A model generated the notes under the pieces. The model was given only the letters and a program-made list of their open reading frames with translations. It was not told the origin of the DNA and did no database searches. Shown here piece by piece: positions 61,806 through 64,000 of a stretch of 64,000 nucleotides of DNA. The translations under genes were made by a program, and so were the position numbers. Source of the stretch: Methylocaldum sp. 14B (GTDB taxonomy: Bacteria; Pseudomonadota; Gammaproteobacteria; Methylococcales; Methylococcaceae); assembly GCF_002005105.1 (NCBI RefSeq), contig NZ_MSCV01000014.1:62001-126000 (forward strand). Direction: 5' to 3'. Position 1 is the stretch's first letter, and every line of letters starts with the position of its first letter.

Positions 61806-63440
61806 ATGCCATACCGGCCGTTTGCCAGGGATTACGTCCTTCTCTGGTGCGTTCTCGTTTTCTCTGGCCTTGCCTTTAGGCCTCTTATACCCGTCGATGA
61901 AACCCGCGCCGTATCGGTAGCCTGGGAGATGTGGCTGCGAGGCGATTTCCTCGTGCCTTCCCTGAACGGCGAACCGTACAGTCACAAGCCGCCTCTTTTC
62001 CAATGGATCATCCATTTGAGCTGGCTCATCTTCGGCGTCAACGACTGGACGCCGCGGTTGGTAGGTCCCTTGTTCGGCTTGGCCAATCTGATTCTGACCG
62101 AGCGTTTGGCGCGCCGGCTGTGGCCCGAGTTGGAGTCGGTATCCCGCCTGGCTCCTTTGATTTTGCTCGGTCTTGCGGTCTGGTCCATGTGGACCACCCT
62201 GACCCTCTACGACATGCTGGTGGCCTTTTTTGCCTTGCTGGGCGTGTTGGGTATTCTGCGCGCCGCTCAAGAACCTTCCTATCTCGGCTGGTTGATGACG
62301 GCTGTCGGGATCGGTGGAGGGGTACTGTCCAAAGGGCCCATCATCTTGCTGCTCATACTGCCGGTTGGTCTGCTGGCACCTTGGTGGATGGGGCGCGGTC
62401 CGCGTTCGGGCTGGGGCGGATGGTGCGCCGGTATTCTGGCGGCTACCGTCTTGGGCGCGGCCATTGCCTTGGCATGGGCTATTCCCGCCGGCATGTCCGG
62501 GGGCGAAGAGTACGCCCAAGCCATCTTTTGGGGGCAGTCGGCTGGCCGCATCGCCAATTCCTTCGCTCATAAGCGATCATGGTGGTGGTATGCGGCCATA
62601 TTGCCGATTTTTTTGTTTCCATGGATTCTTTGGCCGGGTCTTTGGCGCAAGCTGATCGAGCTAAAGGCGGATCTGAAATTGCGCTTCTGCATTCTTCACG
62701 TTGCAGCCGTATTGATACTGTTATCGGCTGTCAGCGCCAAACAGATTCATTATCTGCTTCCTTCTCTGCCCATCTGGGCACTGATCTTCGCCCGGGTATT
62801 CGGCGATCCGTCGATTCAGGTCGGGCGCTTTGGTCAACGGGCATTCGGAACGGTCGTATTGGGCTTGGGGCTGGCGTTGGCTTTGCTTCCGGGTATCGCC
62901 GGTGTTCTCGGCTTTCCGAAAGCCGATAGCACAGTCGTGGCCGTCGCCGAAGCATCGCCCTTGATCGCGAGAGCGCTGATCATCGGACTGGGTGCTTTTC
63001 TACTGCTATGGCGGCCCGGTGACTCGGCAACGATGGTGCGGGCAGTCGTGGGAGCGATGATCGGCGTGGTGCTGGCCGCGCATCTCATTTATATCGAGGC
63101 AGGGCGATCTCACCACGACATGCGGCCTATGGGAACTCGTCTTGCCCAGTTGCAAGCGCTGGGAGCATCGATTGCGCATTGGGAAAAATACAGCGGGGAT
63201 TTTCAATTCGTCGGGAGGCTGAAAGAACCGCTCAAGGTGCTCCACACGCGTAAGGCGCTGTCCGAATGGTTGGCCGCACACCCCGATGGTTATGTTGTCA
63301 TCGTGTATCGCGGTAGCAAGAAGGCATTTGAGGAGAGTGCCGAATTTTCCCAGCCTTATCGGGGCAATCGCCGTATCGGATTATGGAAAGCGTCTGCTCT
63401 ACTTGCGCGGCCGGATGTGGTTGCCCGACTGACAGGCTGA
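61806..63440 (+). CDS. Glycosyltransferase family 39 / ArnT-like membrane protein
   Basis: A 544-residue integral membrane protein of the GT-C type with about 11 TM helices. The first periplasmic loop has the DETR motif in FRPLIPVDETRAVSVAWEMW and HKPPLFQWIIHLSW, the acidic and polyprenyl-phosphate recognition residues of ArnT/PMT-family enzymes. These move a sugar from an undecaprenyl-phosphate donor to lipid A, protein or another acceptor outside the membrane. The specific sugar and acceptor are unknown; no arn operon is nearby. I set the start at 61806; an upstream TTG at 61755 lies in the terminator hairpin and is less likely. Confidence 0.85.
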   Translation: MPYRPFARDYVLLWCVLVFSGLAFRPLIPVDETRAVSVAWEMWLRGDFLVPSLNGEPYSHKPPLFQWIIHLSWLIFGVNDWTPRLVGPLFGLANLILTERLARRLWPELESVSRLAPLILLGLAVWSMWTTLTLYDMLVAFFALLGVLGILRAAQEPSYLGWLMTAVGIGGGVLSKGPIILLLILPVGLLAPWWMGRGPRSGWGGWCAGILAATVLGAAIALAWAIPAGMSGGEEYAQAIFWGQSAGRIANSFAHKRSWWWYAAILPIFLFPWILWPGLWRKLIELKADLKLRFCILHVAAVLILLSAVSAKQIHYLLPSLPIWALIFARVFGDPSIQVGRFGQRAFGTVVLGLGLALALLPGIAGVLGFPKADSTVVAVAEASPLIARALIIGLGAFLLLWRPGDSATMVRAVVGAMIGVVLAAHLIYIEAGRSHHDMRPMGTRLAQLQALGASIAHWEKYSGDFQFVGRLKEPLKVLHTRKALSEWLAAHPDGYVVIVYRGSKKAFEESAEFSQPYRGNRRIGLWKASALLARPDVVARLTG

Positions 63441-63482
63441 GCGGGCTAAACCTTGGCCATCTTTCCGAGCGCAGGCTGTGGC

Positions 63483-64000
63483 TTAACGAGTCCCATAGAC
63501 GACGATCGTCTTGCCTTTGGCCGAAAGGAGTCCCTGTTCTTCGAGATTTTTCAGAACCCTTCCCGCAACCTCCCTGGAGCAGCCTACGATGCGGCCCAGT
63601 TCCTGCCGGGTGATGCGGATTTGCATGCCGTCGGGGTGCGTCAGTGCTTCAGGCTGCTTGCATAGCTCTATGAGGGTGTGCGCGATACGACCGGAAACAT
63701 CGAGGAATGCGAGGTTGCCGACCTTGCGGCTGGTGTGTAAAAGCCGCCGGGACAGCTGACGCCCTAGGAGATTCAAAATGCCTACGGCATGTTCGGCGAG
63801 TTCGCCGTTGAGCAATTGAGAAAATCGAGCATAACCTATCTCGGCAAGTTGGCTCGGTTCACGGGTCGTGACCGTCACATCCCGAAGCATGGAGCCCATG
63901 AATACTCCGATTTCGCCGATAAACTCTCCCTTGTTCAGATAAGCGAGTACGATATCGTCACCGCTCGGCTTGTGCGCCAGACTGACCGTAACCGCGCCTT
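63483..64000 (-). CDS. Crp/Vfr-family transcriptional regulator, C-terminal part (cut by window edge)
   Basis: From the right edge the minus strand reads GAVTVSLAHKPSGDD and then a YLNKGEFIGEIGVF block, the cNMP-binding beta-roll of Crp/Vfr. This is followed by the dimer helix (NLLGRQLSRRLLHTSRKVGN) and a winged helix-turn-helix (ITRQELGRIVGCSREVAGRVLKNL, ending in VVYGTR). The HTH matches Crp/Vfr closely (RQEIGRIVGCSRE type). The N-terminal third is beyond the window. An apparent ATG at 63899 lies inside the domain and is not the start. It would act as a cAMP-responsive or global regulator. It is convergent with the glycosyltransferase gene. Confidence 0.9.
   Translation of the reverse strand, partial: GAVTVSLAHKPSGDDIVLAYLNKGEFIGEIGVFMGSMLRDVTVTTREPSQLAEIGYARFSQLLNGELAEHAVGILNLLGRQLSRRLLHTSRKVGNLAFLDVSGRIAHTLIELCKQPEALTHPDGMQIRITRQELGRIVGCSREVAGRVLKNLEEQGLLSAKGKTIVVYGTR

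Noticed and set aside
63483-63899. Complete 138-residue regulator starting at 63899
   Set aside because: The frame is open to the window edge and upstream codons encode Crp beta-roll residues, so the ATG is internal.

Overview
This GC-rich window carries about 50 protein genes and many short intergenic inverted repeats. I see no tRNA, rRNA, CRISPR array or prophage. Gene content suggests a gammaproteobacterium of the type I methanotroph kind (Methylococcaceae or close relatives). The clues are a pyrophosphate-type phosphofructokinase next to a proton-pumping pyrophosphatase, Entner-Doudoroff and oxidative pentose phosphate genes together with a transaldolase, gammaproteobacterial housekeeping genes (pyrE, dut, coaBC, radC, argB, prlC) and a Crp/Vfr-type regulator. 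The assignment is inferred from family recognition only; no methane-oxidation gene is in the window.

Layout. 1-5.5 kb: a partial DUF5996 gene, a GH15 glucanohydrolase/trehalase-like gene, a small unknown gene and a secreted unknown protein, separated by repeat-rich DNA. 6-27 kb: a long series of minus-strand genes that is the most distinctive part of the window. Read in transcription order from 27005 downwards it encodes a 2522-residue type I polyketide/PUFA-synthase-like megasynthase (two PfaD/nitronate-monooxygenase-like domains, KS, AT, ACP, KR), a type III polyketide synthase, a dehydratase-phosphopantetheinyl transferase fusion, an ABC ATPase and permease of the LolCDE/MacB type, a LolA-like periplasmic protein, an outer-membrane barrel, two tandem near-identical secreted proteins, a sulfotransferase and a SAM methyltransferase. 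The first seven genes look like one operon. Together they read as a complete lipid factory: an acyl chain is built on the megasynthase, extended or cyclised by the type III enzyme and carried to the outer membrane. The sulfotransferase and methyltransferase are possible tailoring enzymes but are separated from the core by gaps.

27-40 kb: a minimal HNH protein, an HD-GYP c-di-GMP phosphodiesterase whose leader carries a 150-bp multi-hairpin repeat also found at 7.2 kb, a Gfo/Idh/MocA oxidoreductase, and a sugar-phosphate region (transaldolase, peroxiredoxin, inositol-phosphatase-like, RpiB, then the divergent pairs edd-eda and zwf-pgl). 40-52 kb: small envelope proteins, a MarC-family protein, purD, a MoxR ATPase, pyrE, argB, dut, coaBC, radC and a methyltransferase. 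52-64 kb: the pfp-hppA pair, gcvT, two tandem cNMP-like/HDOD regulators, prlC, a GT39/ArnT-like glycosyltransferase and the C-terminal part of a Crp-family regulator cut by the window edge.

Main points for follow-up: the type I/type III PKS lipid cluster with its own trans-envelope export genes, the duplicated secreted-protein/sulfotransferase module with decayed sulfotransferase starts between the copies, and the 150-bp multi-hairpin element with terminal inverted repeats.
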